64,000 nt of DNA, from positions 8,031,743 through 8,095,742 of the forward strand of contig NC_088778.1 in assembly GCF_954871325.1 (NCBI RefSeq). Reading direction: 5' to 3'. Below, in pieces: positions 52,641 through 64,000 of this stretch (the stretch's first letter is position 1; each line of letters opens with the position of its first letter). Origin of the DNA: Gordionus sp. m RMFG-2023. Its lineage: Eukaryota; Nematomorpha; Gordioida; Chordodea; Parachordodidae. Below the pieces are notes generated by a model. The model saw nothing but the letters and a program-made list of their open reading frames with translations, was not told where the DNA came from and searched no databases. The translations under genes and the position numbers were made by a program.

Positions 52641-54224
52641 AATAATAAAATAAAAATAGTAAAATAAAAATATAAAAATAAAAATATAATATAACATAAA
52701 ATTAATTTAAATAAATTATAATATTAATTATAATATTCGAATGACCTTCTATAAAATATCGCGATTTCTACATCTCATTTTATATAATAACATTCAAATT
52801 TATATTCGAAAATATTATTATATATCGAGAAAATTTTATATATACATTTAAGGTTTCGAGTAATATCATCATGTGTTTATTTTTTGTGTTATTTAGAATT
52901 TTGCTATCATATGCTTCATTATACTGTTTGGCTTTTAATTGTTTGACAATATATTTTTTAGGCTAGTATTAGACTTAAATTTCTCAGTAATAATGGTAGG
53001 TTTTAGCGTTTAAAATTTTTTACTTCGATCCTAGAAACTTTAGCATTTTTCTCAGTTATTTTTAATTATAATGAAATAAAACTTTAAATTAAACCCGTAT
53101 CTGATTTCCTAAATTTTAAGCAATTATCATCAGATATATAAAAAAACAATTGGTAATCTTCTTGCTTAATTCAAGCATAGGTAATCATTTTTTTATATTT
53201 TTAACACATGGAATAAAAGGAGACCTGTTTTATTCATTTGAAAATTTGGAATTTGTATTATATAGAACTTTATCTCCTATTTCATAAAAAAAAATCTTCA
53301 TGATAGAATACTTTAATCTACATATTTTTATATCTTAGAAACGGTTGATGTTTTCAGTCAACATCAAGAGAATGGAAAAAATGATCTGAAATGTTAAGCC
53401 TGAGTGATATAAAAAATATTTTACAAGTAACATCAAAACAAGCTAATCCCAAACATTGTTGCAGACATAATTGTTTTTATAATAACATTAATTACCCCGT
53501 TATTTGTAAATAATCATTATATTAATCTTTTAACTTGTAAAAATAATTGATGCTGATTTCTAGACCTATTTAATATGAATTTTATTTATTATATTCAAGT
53601 TTTGATTTATACTTTTTTGTACTATGACTAATAAAAATTGAAAATAAATTATTGATTATTCCATTGGTTTATTGTTGGTTTTCATATCAATTTAGTGTGT
53701 ATATTAATACCTCCAATCTCAATCTAAGATTCTTGATTTTTAAAAAAAACCTCATAGATTATCTTCACAAGAATCTTCATTCAGATCCTCATCAATTTTT
53801 TTTTATCTTAATCATAATTTAATCGGAATTTATATTTTTACCTTTATGTTTATTTAGACTCGAGGTACATCGAGGTTAAATTTACACTTACAAAGTTTAG
53901 ACTTTGTACCCTTAATTTTCTTTATTTATGTAAAAAAATTTTTGATATTTAAGTCAGAGCATTATCTAAAGAAATAAGTACCATTGACATATATTTTTTA
54001 TAAAATAAATTATAATATTACAGAATATAAATTAACATACCTTGATTGATTCAAAATCAGGTAGTTTAACAATTTGTACAATTCAACAACAATGCAATAA
54101 ATTAAATAAAATTGAAGAACTTTAATGGTTGATCAAAATTAAAACTCGGCTTAAAATATTTATAAAACTTTAAAAAAATACAATATATTATAAAAATAAC
54201 TTCTTTTTTTAAATATTTTTTAGG
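52641..54224. other. AT-rich intergenic DNA
   Basis: Nothing beyond short simple repeats was recognised. Confidence 0.4.
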
Positions 54225-54330
54225 AAAAAATACTAGACCGGGACCCGGATTAATAAAACTGAGGCGGGTTGGGTACAATTAGGCCGGACCGAGCGAAAAC
54301 TAAATCCTAACCTGACTCGGTCTGAAAATT
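54225..54330. repeat. GC-word repeat fragment (ACCGGGACCCGG)
   Basis: AGACCGGGACCCGGATTAAT and AGGCCGGACCGAGCGAAAAC resemble both the CAGAGACCTGCAG family interior and the GACCCGGGG repeat at 1181. Borders are not visible. Confidence 0.4.
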
Positions 54331-54777
54331 TTGTCATTTGCAAACTTCAAGTAGTATATACATAAATTGTTATTTTTTCTAGCTTAAATGAAGGCTACAT
54401 TTAAATATGTAAAATAATATCGTAGTTAATTAATTTTTTTTGGCTTATATAAAGGTTATACATTTTAAATATGTATAAGTATAATTAATATAGAAAATTT
54501 TTATTTTTAAAAAAAAAATTTTTTCCTAACCACAAATTTTGCATTATTTTATTCTAGTTAAATATCAATGAAAACAGATTTACAGTATATACATAATTTT
54601 TTTAAATTCTATAATTAATATTAGTTTTGAATTTTATATAATAATATTCTAAACATTTCATTTTTATGAAATTTTTAAAAAAGATATAAAAAAATATTTT
54701 ACATTTATTCTTATAATTTTATTTTCTACTTCAAGAATATCTGAAGAATTTTAAAATATCACAACGGTTATAGATTA

Positions 54778-54950
54778 AGTAATATTAAAGGGCTCAATTT
54801 TCAAAAACGGCTAACCCAATATTTGAGCCAAAAAATGTTATGCACGCCTCGAAATTTTTTAATAGATATCCAAACCTTTTTCCCCCTTATGAGCAAAATC
54901 TCTAGTGTTAGCCGTTTTTAGAGTTTTTTTTGACTCATAACTCGATCCGG
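54778..54950. repeat. Palindromic GTTGTTAAA family, copy E
   Basis: AGTAATATTAAAGGGCTC, AAAACGGCTAACCCAATATT, GAAATTTTTTAATAGATATC and GTGTTAGCCGTTTTTAGAG follow the family order. The right end has been replaced by GACTCATAACTCG sequence related to the GTCGAC repeat, so the two are nested or recombined. Confidence 0.6.
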
Positions 54951-55735
54951 AATTGCTAAAAATGACTTCGACTCGAGCGACTCAATGAGCCAATTAATGA
55001 GCCGACTTCCGAGCCATTTTAAACAAGATTTGTAATATCTTATATAAAAATCATGACATTTTTAAAAGATCGTGATTATCTTAATGGTCAAACATGTTGT
55101 CAACATAGTATGAAAAATGATAGGTTGTCGAAATTAGTTTTGTTAAATATTTAAGTTTATTCGACTTTGACTCAGAATCGTTAGCCAAATTGATCGAATA
55201 ATTTCATGATTTCAGGTGGTGCTATGAACTCGAGGACCAGTAGTTTATGATTACCTTCAATACAGAAAATATTTATTAATTTTTATTTTAGTTTTATTTA
55301 GATTAGAATAGCTAAAAATAGAAATGTGGGAAGAAATAGTCTGTCTAATTTTTTTACCGTTTTTTCAGTAAAGACTTGTATTTTTATAGTAAACTCGAGT
55401 CGTTTAATTCAGCATCTTATCTAAATATTTTGGATTTGACAACTTAATTTAGCCAATCAAATTTTGCTTTGCCAAAATATACAAATAATGTTTATTTTAC
55501 TCTTTCCTATTAAAATATTGCAAATAAAAAAAAGGTGGTAAAACATTATGATATTCCTATAAATAATATTATTGGATAACTATGATTAACATTTATTGGT
55601 GATTATATATATAAAATATAATTTTTTATGAAATCTTATAACTTTTATTACATTTTTATATAAAATCGACTCCTTCGGGACATTTTTTCGACTAGAAACT
55701 AGTTGACTTGAATCGCGACAATTTAAAGTTTAATT
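54951..55735. repeat. Diverged GACTCGAGCGACTC repeat, paired ends
   Basis: ACTTCGACTCGAGCGACTCA and GAGCCGACTTCCGAGCC at the left, TCGACTTTGACTCAGAATCG in the middle and TTCGACTAGAAACTAGTTGA at the right recall the sub-terminal words of 3262-3502. The interior is AT-rich and noncoding. Ends are not exact. Confidence 0.45.
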
Positions 55736-56321
55736 TATTGTTAGTGATAGGCTAGAGCACATCAGGCAAAACTTTGTAAAAACCCTAAAATTCTTTAAAA
55801 ACTAAAAATCTTGATGATAACACAATTTTTAGCTAACTGACACCTAAAATTTATGTTAATTTTAAAAAATAATTTAAACTTTTTCAAAAATATTCAAAAT
55901 TTGCAAGAGAATAAAAAAAAGGCACCTTAGACATAGTTATAGGATAGGACATCTTCTGACTGTTATAGCTTATAATTAGTTTTCTATTATTTTATTTTTA
56001 TATTTGATCTATGATATTCGTTATGGGGTGGTACCTAAATAATAAATAATAATTAAATGAAATATATTTAATCAAAAACCCTTAACTTTTGCGCAAAATT
56101 TAATTGCTTGCATCAAGTTCCTCACACCATTTGTTACTTAAAAATAATAATTTGATTACTTTAATTACCATAAATGACCATACGTGCCTTTTTCCGATGT
56201 GTCCTTATCCCGTTAATTTGGCAAATAAATAAAATACGAAAAGTTATTCTTATAATGTCATACACAGATGATTAATTAAACCTTAAAAAGAAATCATATT
56301 TTGTTTAATGTTAAATATTAT

Positions 56322-56528
56322 AAGAGACCTGCAGAGATACTATTTGCACGGTCCGACCCCGCTCAGAGCCTCGTTTTTTTTATAAAAAAAATTTTCGGCT
56401 AAAATATATTACATTTATTTTTATAACTAATAATGCCGATTTAAAATATTCGATTTTGAAATATACGGCCCGGCCCGGCCGGGGTATTTTGAAAAAAATT
56501 TTTTAGGCCTGGCCCATAGACCTCTTTT
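56322..56528 (-). mobile_element. CAGAGACCTGCAG-family MITE, in the duplicate only
   Basis: AAGAGACCTGCAGAGATAC begins the element. Internal words GGCCCGGCCCGGCCGGGG and AATGCCGATTTAAAATATT match the inverse of 15233-15468. The far end has decayed (CCATAGACCTC). The corresponding site in the source copy (around 44573) lacks it, so it arrived after the duplication. Confidence 0.75.
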
Positions 56529-56904
56529 ACCAAAAAACTCAATAGTTGGATGGAAATTAAATTCAGTTAGACTAGTAGATATCCTCATATCCTAATCAAA
56601 TTACTAAATATACAATATCATACACCTTATCACCTTCTGATGAGGATAGGTTAGAAATAAGATGCATTAAGTCGGAGGAAATAAATGCGATGCCGAAATG
56701 GATTTACAAGGAAGTAGGCTGGACTAACATTGATTTCACATTCCTCAAACTGTGCTATGATCTAGATCCTCAAGGCTGGTTTGTGGCCGTTACTCCTAAA
56801 GAAGGCATTATTGGTATAATTATATTATATATATAGAAAATATATCCTATATAATGGAAAAAAAACAAGTCTAACTAGAAATAATTTGTTTAATTTCACC
56901 ATTT

Positions 56905-59900
56905 GATGGCGATGAATGTGCGAATCATGTATAGATATTGCTGTAAACGTATCTAAAAAAATCAAACGCATCCGCGTTCAAAGTTACCTTTAAAAAAAGA
57001 AAAGCGTCCACGCTTTGTTTAAAACTTTTTTCAATAAATTTTTAAAAATTTCATTTAATATAAAATAAATGCCTTATATTTTTTAACACAATATATTAGT
57101 CATGTTCAAAATGAATAGTATAACAAAAAAAAAAATTTTAAATAACATAAAAAATCTAAATTTGTTCTTATGAATGAAAATTATAAAGGAATAAATTATT
57201 TTTTACTAAACGAATTTGGAAAATTTAAAATTTTATCTAAAATTTTTCCTCTTTAAAAAAAATTCTTGGAAGATTTTTTCAAATTCTGGAAAAATTAGAT
57301 TATTAAAATTTAAAAAGTGATTTATTAATTGTTATTTATAAATTTAAGAAATGATTTAAAAATGTGGAAATATAATCATTATCCTTCTCAAATCTAATAT
57401 TTTGTTCAAAATTTTTGCCTGATAGACAAGAGCTTGGCAGTTAATATGGCATTCGCTACACTAAAAACTTGCTCTATAGGGGCAGATGAGGGGATTGCAG
57501 CATTATAATAATTCTTTTAATGGGAAAATTTATTAAAAATATTTAATCCTCCTTCAATCCATTTTCTAATTCCTTATCAAAAAAGAAGGACATTTCGAAA
57601 TTAACATTTCTTGCAATTTCATTATTATTTTCACAACTCACTTTCTCGATAAAGCTATAAGTTTTTTTTTATATCTTCGTTTTATCATGGCCACTGAAGA
57701 TTGGATGTAAATTGCAGAAAGGATATAATGCTTTTCATGTATATATTCACATTTGAAAAAATATAAGTATTGATTTGACAAAGGTAGGTTTAATATTATT
57801 TATTAATCCATTTCATCTATCAATAGTTAATCTTAGGCTATTAATTTATTTTAATTAACATAATTATCGTTAATGTTGAATGCATCTTATCTCCCCTTTC
57901 TAAAATAGTGAGTGGAATTGCTAAAAATTCTATGATCTATTAAAATATTTATAAAATTATACTTTAATATTTATTTAAAAGAAATATATAAGGTTCATTA
58001 GGTAAGGATTGAAATTCCTTGAATATAGAATGTTATTATAAAGTATTTATTATATTTGGGCCATGGTAGTGAATTCAGAATCAGATAATTATGATGATGA
58101 TGAAATAACGACAACCATGCTTATGCTAATCTATAAAATTCAAATATAAAACCCTTGAGCGAGTTAATATAGTGGGTTTTTAATTTATGCGAAAATATAT
58201 AGTGTAAATTTGTGTCTCATTTAGAATAACTAAATACATCAATAGTATAATAAACAATTTAGGAGATTTTGTATTTGTAATATTTTTTTATAAGAAATGG
58301 AAATATTTTTTTTATAAGAAATGGAATAATTGTTTTGATAAAGTAATATGTGTAAGTGATATTCATTAAGAAAAATAAGGAAAATGTTTTTTCTATCTAC
58401 ACTCTCGAGTTGGTTTGGAGATTCATATTTCATTTACAAGAAATATCAGACAAGGACATCAAATGAAAACAAAGAAAGTTATTTTTTGTATGTTATTTAT
58501 TCACCTAGATTCTTTGATTTAGCTCATTAATAAGGGGGGGGGGGGTATAGTATGTGAGTGGTGGGGATGTGAAAACCTACTCTGAAATAAATCTTCAAAA
58601 GAGTATTAAATGAAAGTTAATTTAAGAAAATATATTTAATTCATAGTGTTACAAATCTAAAATATTTAAAACATAAAATTTCCATATGAGTATCAAAAAG
58701 CTAATAAAAGGTGTTTACACTGTTACTTATCTCTATTTTTTTAGGTTAAATCTGGTGGAGAGGGAGGGTGTAGGATGGGCATAAAAATTATATATCTCTA
58801 CATGAATCTCATTATAAAAATATCTTTAGACTGGTTCTTTATTTATATATTTTTTAATCAATAATAAAATCAGTATTTTGGTTGTACATAAATAACAAGC
58901 AAAGATAACATTGCATTATGGTAATTAGGCAATTTAATATAAAAATAGTTGTTGTGTAATGAATTATTAGTTAGGCTTTAATATTATTCCGTAACTTTAT
59001 TTAATTGATTATTAAAATTTTTAAATATATTTCTGTCAATAAATAAAAAAAATTCCCGGAATATTAATAGAGGTGAGCTATTACACATTTATGATATTGG
59101 ACTAAATGGGGGAATATTTACTGGAAATATGATAAATATCCATATTATTTAATCAAATAAGCGTAAATAAAATTGGGGAAATTATAGGGGATTCTAGGTT
59201 CTGGCAAATTTTTCCCTTGCATGCCTAGTTAATGTATTCCTAGTTATTTATAAAAATTATGAATAAATAAAATCTGGGCCGACCCGTACAAATTGTTTGA
59301 TATATAAAAGAATAAGGGAATAGGTGTAAACAAATGAATAATAATTTATTTAAACATTCAAATTGATTTTCTTTTTTTATATCAATAGTAATATAGTAAA
59401 TATAGATATTAAATTGAATACTCCTAATTAATAGTAATATATTAAATATAGATATTAATTTAAATATTCTTAATATGACACTGGGCATTTATAATAAATG
59501 GGCCTTTATTCGTCAAAATTAAAGCTTTCTATGGATACCTTAATAGAAGTGATTCATTTCAGCTTATGTGTCAACACATTTGAATTTCAGACAATTTTGC
59601 CTAGAAAATCTTGAATACTTTTAATTTACATAAAAATAAAAATAAAAATTAGGAAAACCATAGGAAAGATTCCCAGATGAAATATTAAATTTTAATTATT
59701 GACCGCGAGATAATAAAAAAAGGAATATTCAGGCCTCACACATTGAATTTAAAACAATTTTACCCAGAAATGTTTAAATACTTTTAACTAACATAAGAAT
59801 ACGTGGAGTTACAGTATATTTATTTTGGAAGCAAACAAAATTAAAAAAGCAAATTATACAGGCCGGGCAAATATATTAGACAAAAGAGGATAAAAAAGAA

Positions 59901-60593
59901 ACGTCCCGGTTTTGATTTATATAATAATTATTTAAGATTATTAAACTTAGGGGAGGGCCTAAAATATTTGGTTTTAAAATATCCGGCCTAACTTTGGTTT
60001 TGATATAAGGATATAAACGATTTATTTCAAATTAAATATTTTTGAAAACCGTTATGAACTTTATATAATAATTGTTTAAAGATTATTTTTACTTAGTGTA
60101 TGAGCCAGTTTAAAGAGGTTCCAAACTTGTATAGTTTTTCGAAGTTCTAATTCATAAAAATAGACGAGATTCCGAATCAAAAAAATACTGGGCTAAATTA
60201 TATTTAGATTTTTCACCATGTTATGAAATATTTTTCACAAGTTAAAACCACTAGACTATCTATATTTTATATTTTTTATTAAATTTGCTTCAAAGATGGA
60301 GAAATGGTGACTACTTGCATTTATAGCAATTTGAAGGTGAAAATAATAACTTGTTTCAGCATCTTCCAACGAGTATATAATATTTAAATTAACAAACTAT
60401 ACTATAGGACAGAAATAGTCGTGGGTTTATAAATTTTAAATGTAATAAGGGAAACAGCTGATTAATAAATAATCCTATTAATATTTTTTATTTTTATAAA
60501 AAGATCTTTCTAAAAAATTGAAAGATCGTATAAACACCACGCGTTGGTCAAAAAAGGAAAGCGTCAGCGTTCAAAGTTCAGTAATAAAATGAA
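56905..60593 (-). mobile_element. Candidate 3.7-kb hAT insertion, flanked by CACCATTT
   Basis: Direct repeats CACCATTT lie at 56897-56904 and 60594-60601. The matching place in the source copy (around 44990) has no such insert. Minus-strand hAT transposase C-terminal words are visible (next entry). Sub-terminal words CATCCGCGTTCAAAGTTA and GTCAGCGTTCAAAGTTCA recur near the two ends, though in the same orientation. Clear terminal inverted repeats were not found, so the borders rest mainly on the direct repeats and the empty site. A GC-word scrap (GGCCGGGC, GGGCCTAAAATATTTGG) lies at 59860-60000, and an 11-base G run at about 58538. Confidence 0.6.
57390..57520 (-). pseudogene. hAT transposase C-terminal segment
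   Basis: The minus frame reads NAAIPSSAPIEQVFSVANAI then LTAK, followed by LSIRQKF in another frame. This is the hAT dimerisation motif (P-S-S-A-P-x-E-R-x-F-S-x-A). Upstream, at 57540-57660, EIARNVNFEMSFFFDKELEN looks like the preceding part. It is decayed by at least one frame change and stops. Confidence 0.7.
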
Positions 60594-60943
60594 CACCATT
60601 TATCATCTATTTCAAAAAAATGAACTTGGCTAATAACATTATAAATAGGTTAATTTAATTCTTTTATTAAAAGTAAAACAAATTGTATATTATACGTGGA
60701 GCTTGTTCCCTCCAGAGAATTCAAGCGATTACTTATGGCTGCTTTAGCACCGCATCAGCTTAATTTCAATGGGTCGCATCTGATATCAGAATAGTTTTTA
60801 GGACCTGAAAAAAGATGCGGACCAGAACTCGAACTCTGATCTTTGGTTCGTTGACTTGACTGGCATGTCATATCATATAAATATAACTATAAACTTTATT
60901 TTTAAACTTATTTTATTCTAATGACTTTTTTATACTAATAGAT

Positions 60944-62499
60944 CAGGCGGGTACGCAGCATGAGGGGACAGGGGGACAAATCCCCCCCCCCTCCCCTCAA
61001 GCCAAAAAATGCAGATGCCGGATTAAATTTTTCAAAAATATTATTGTTAATATTAATTTATATTTAATATTTATTTCTATCTCATATGTATATTTAATTA
61101 CATTTATTTATCATATTCATCTACTAAGTTATTTTATCAATTAATTTCGATTTTAAGTTTTCCTTAGCGTAATTTACCTATTATTTTCAAATTTTAGTGG
61201 CGTATTATTTATCTAAATTTCTAGTCAAATAATAATTATCTCTGAAACTCCTTGTCCAACAGGAAGAAAGAAATTGCAAGCTTGTCCAACGAGATCGAGT
61301 CTGCGCCATCAAGCATAACAGCTTTTATGGAGTTAGAAGAGCCGATTATTTATGCTATTACTGAAATCTCACAATGGCTTGAAAGAAATATTTCCTAGAA
61401 GCAAGAAAATTATTGGATTCATAACTTATTTCAATTTTTTTTCTCATTAGAATGTATTATTTAATTATACAACTACTTTATGTAAAACTTTTCAAAAACA
61501 TGGCATTGACTTGATTAAAAGATGAGAATAGCGGAGAGCATTTTATTAAAACTCAAGGAAATTAGAGCTAATGTTGATGAAGAACATATTTTATATGTTA
61601 TTGTTGAGTTAAAAGCAGAGCTATGGGTGTTTAAATTTGTCCCCCTCGATTTGTAGCAAGCTCATCGTCAAAACATTTATATAGGATCAGTAGTAGAGTA
61701 TTATAAAACAAATGGCTCCTCTCTAAGATACATTTATAACCCAAATAAATGAATGGTTTTTAATTCATCATGCAGCACCTACAAATCCGCAGATATTACT
61801 TCCACAAAAGCCTTTCCAACCTCTTTCAGATGGTGATGGATAAAAAAATAAATATTAGTTAGATTTTTATCACGAAAATGTTAAAATATCTTATGATACC
61901 TTATTAGCTGAATAACTATGATTAAAAGATTAACTATAGTTGATACAGTCCCAAAAAATGCTACGGATGCTTTGCAAAATTATAATACGGTCTGGCCCGG
62001 GGGCCGGGCCTGCAAGTCTCTGAAAAACATACCTATGAAATACAACTTCTGAAAGTAGATTGAATGATTTGGATCTTTTAAATATTCATAGACATTTAAC
62101 GCCAAGCAAGGATAGATAATTGAAAAATTAGCTCAAAACATACAAAATATAATTATTCCTAGAAACTTTTTATATATTAATTTATGTTTCCAACATTTAA
62201 TTTTATACCTTATTTATAAATTTTAAAGGCTTAAATTCAAATTTCAATTTTGGGTCATTTAAGTGATTCATATCGTGGTTATATTCACTTTATATTTTAT
62301 AATTCACATTTATTTTATAGTTTTTCAATGCCGGTTTATATATATAATTTTTTTGTAATTCACATTTATTTAAAATTGTGTATTAGAAAAGTTATTAGTC
62401 CTAATAAATTTATGCTTAATTTTTGAATAACAATAATATTTCTTAAAAAATTTTATTACCCCCCCCCCCCCCCAGACCAAATTCCTGCGTACGCGCCAG
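60944..62499 (+). mobile_element. hAT element, second copy of the 31112-33770 family, internally deleted
   Basis: CAGGCGGGTACGCAGCATG begins and CCTGCGTACGCGCCAG ends the element, with G/C runs just inside. The flanks TAATAGAT (60936-60943) and TAATGGAT (62500-62507) differ at one base. The unduplicated source locus has the single site TAATGGAT at 45252-45259, directly showing the empty site. The plus-strand interior keeps parts of the transposase: CPTRSSLRHQA and ELEEPIIYAITEISQWLERN (about 61290-61395), later DTFITQINEWFLIHHAAPTN and ILLPQKPFQPLSDGDG (about 61715-61845), with many stops. The DUF4371 N-terminal half is absent. A CAGAGACCTGCAG-family scrap sits at 61985-62021. Confidence 0.93.
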
Positions 62500-62772
62500 T
62501 AATGGATAGATGGTCTTTATCTTTTTATAAGATATAAAGTAAATTTTTAACTACTTTTTACTTTTTAATAAAAATGTTTATCTATAAAAAAAAATTATAA
62601 ACCTCCTATTTTTATTTTTCAAAATTATATTATCCAAATTTTGAAATTATATAATAATAAAACAATTATTATGCAAAATATCTGGCCAATTTATTTTACA
62701 ACGGTACCCTTTTTAAAAATTATTATATAAATATATTATAAATAAAATAACATAAAATTATATGTTTTAATT

Positions 62773-62833
62773 TTTGACCTTGTTCTTTGACCTTGTTCTT
62801 TGACCTTGTTCTTTGACCTTGTTCTTTGACCTT
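62773..62833. repeat. 13-bp minisatellite TTTGACCTTGTTC, 4.7 units
   Basis: There are four perfect 13-base units and one partial. The duplicated source region has a single unit at 45594-45607 (TTTGACCTTGTCC), so the expansion happened after the duplication. Confidence 0.95.
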
Positions 62834-64000
62834 TTAATATGAAGAAAAATTACATGAAATTGCAAAAATTTAATTTTATCCATAAATAAATAAAATGACC
62901 TTCTTAGTAAATTTAATTTAGCACTGATTGCCAACATCCATTTCTACATTGACATAAGAGGATGATTAGATAGAGAATATATAGGCACTCTATTTTATAT
63001 TTCAAATAAGTTTGAACTTGGAAAATATTTAGAATAAAAAAATGTGCTGACATGAAGAAATTAGAAGATATTCTTTAAGTAATATTGTTAAATCAGGCAG
63101 GACTTGTAGTATGTTTATTAGAAAAAAAGTTATATTGAGTCCTCGTTTATATAATGCTGCCACTTCCATATAAAAAAATGTCATCAGAGACTTCTCCACC
63201 GAACTGATTTAGAGGATTCTTGAAATATTTCGCCTTCGGAGTGTGCCGCGTGGTCAATAAGACGTTATATCTAGGATGACGAGAATATTGTTGTAAAAAT
63301 AAATTGATAGCTATGTGTTGTATATAGGAAGGCCAGTTCATAAATAAAAATATTTTAAAAAATGAATCGCCTGCAAAATTTATTTTCAAAATAAATATCA
63401 AATTAGTTTATAAACTACAAAATAAGTTTATTGTTGTTTCCTCTATATTTTTAAAAAATATATATGATTCAAGGAAGTGTATTAAGTGTTAACTTGAACC
63501 ATCAATATTCGTTCGCTAGTGTGTATATAGTCTCCAAGAACTATAGGCGCAGAGGAATAGGGAAGAAACTATGGAATACCATGTTAGGTCACGTGGCTCA
63601 TAGATGTTTGGGTATCAATTCCGTCAAAGGAAGAGTTTTCTCCAACCTCAAAATGGGAATGACACCACCATTATTCAAAAGTATGTAATATATAAATTTG
63701 ACAATATCTCTTGCTTTCAGATCTACGATCCTATGATTATGTATACAAATTTATTTTACCTATTATAGAATAGTTTAAATGACAGATAGTGAGCATATTA
63801 AAGTGGCCAACTAATTGAGATCAGTTTTCTTTGTAAGAACCCGAACTCGTTGTTAAGTTTTTGGGGGAAACATACAGGTTCTAGCAACTGCAGATAATTT
63901 AAAAAATATTGGGATGATTTATTTAAAGGGTTTAGTTGTTATTTTAAATATTTTTTTCGCTGCTTTTTAACAGAGTTAAGAATTGAAACTAGAACCCCTC

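Larger units (their letters stand above)
56630..63680 (+). pseudogene. Second GNAT acetyltransferase copy, 5' half, possibly start-less, runs off window
   Basis: Exon 1 (about 56636-56813) and exon 2 (63474-63680) encode the GNAT domain with the same splice phases as gene 1. The acetyl-CoA loop is conserved (NYRRRGIGKKLW), and exon 2 differs by only a handful of residues from its twin, mostly in the first third. No stop or frameshift lies within either exon. The ancestral start is lost: gene 1 has ATGACATCTTCTGATG where this copy has ATCACCTTCTGATG. The first in-frame ATG is at 56690, inside the domain, which would remove about 22 residues. Exons 3-4 would lie past the window edge. Either it is a young pseudogene, or it starts at an unseen upstream exon or at 56690. 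The 6.7-kb intron is swollen by two hAT insertions. Confidence 0.75.
55740..64000 (+). repeat. Segmental duplication of 43980-46860, enlarged by insertions
   Basis: Collinear blocks match by eye: upstream flank, exon 1 (44733-44922 with 56636-56813), an intronic block (45031-45180 with about 60700-60850), the point TAATGGAT (45252-45259 with 62500-62507), GACCTTGT-C/TTCTT (45597 with 62775), exon 2 (46507-46713 with 63474-63680) and beyond, to GAACCCCTC at the window end. Three later insertions (56322-56528, 56905-60593, 60944-62499) account for most of the extra length. It is in direct orientation, roughly 8 kb downstream of the source gene's end. Confidence 0.85.

Overview
The window is very AT-rich nuclear DNA from a metazoan. 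It has spliced genes with GT-AG introns, long repeat-filled intergenic DNA, many cut-and-paste DNA transposon remnants and a recent RTE-type LINE. An arthropod, perhaps a small crustacean, is my guess from the transposon mix (hAT, pogo and RTE types); nothing in the sequence proves it.

Host genes occupy two places. (1) 7163-20126, minus strand: a complete PiT/SLC20 sodium-phosphate cotransporter gene. I could reconstruct it as 11 coding exons in consistent phase giving 601 residues. Its introns have collected a young LINE, a hAT element and several MITEs. (2) 44733-48293, plus strand: a four-exon gene for a two-domain GNAT acetyltransferase of about 507 residues (YitH/HolE-like). A second copy of its 5' half lies at about 56630-63680 and runs off the window end. 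The copy is part of a segmental duplication (about 43980-46860 against 55740-64000) and has been swollen by three later insertions. It seems to have lost the ancestral start codon.

The rest is repeats. 1-5400 holds nested short repeats. 20.5-43.5 kb is a host-gene desert that contains a pogo-like element with its catalytic core deleted (22510-25035), a hAT with a perfect 8-bp target duplication (31112-33770), a second hAT (35193-36382), a LINE tail (38216-38672) and many short inverted-repeat elements. 48.3-55.7 kb holds more of the same plus minisatellites.

The strongest pattern outside the genes is that several otherwise unrelated repeat families share the same terminal word, close to (C/T)AG(A/T)GTTGTTAAA. 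At least two members have 8-bp target duplications and two carry hAT transposase tails. This looks like one group of hAT machinery mobilising many unrelated cargo sequences. No RNA genes, CRISPR arrays or retroviral elements were recognised.
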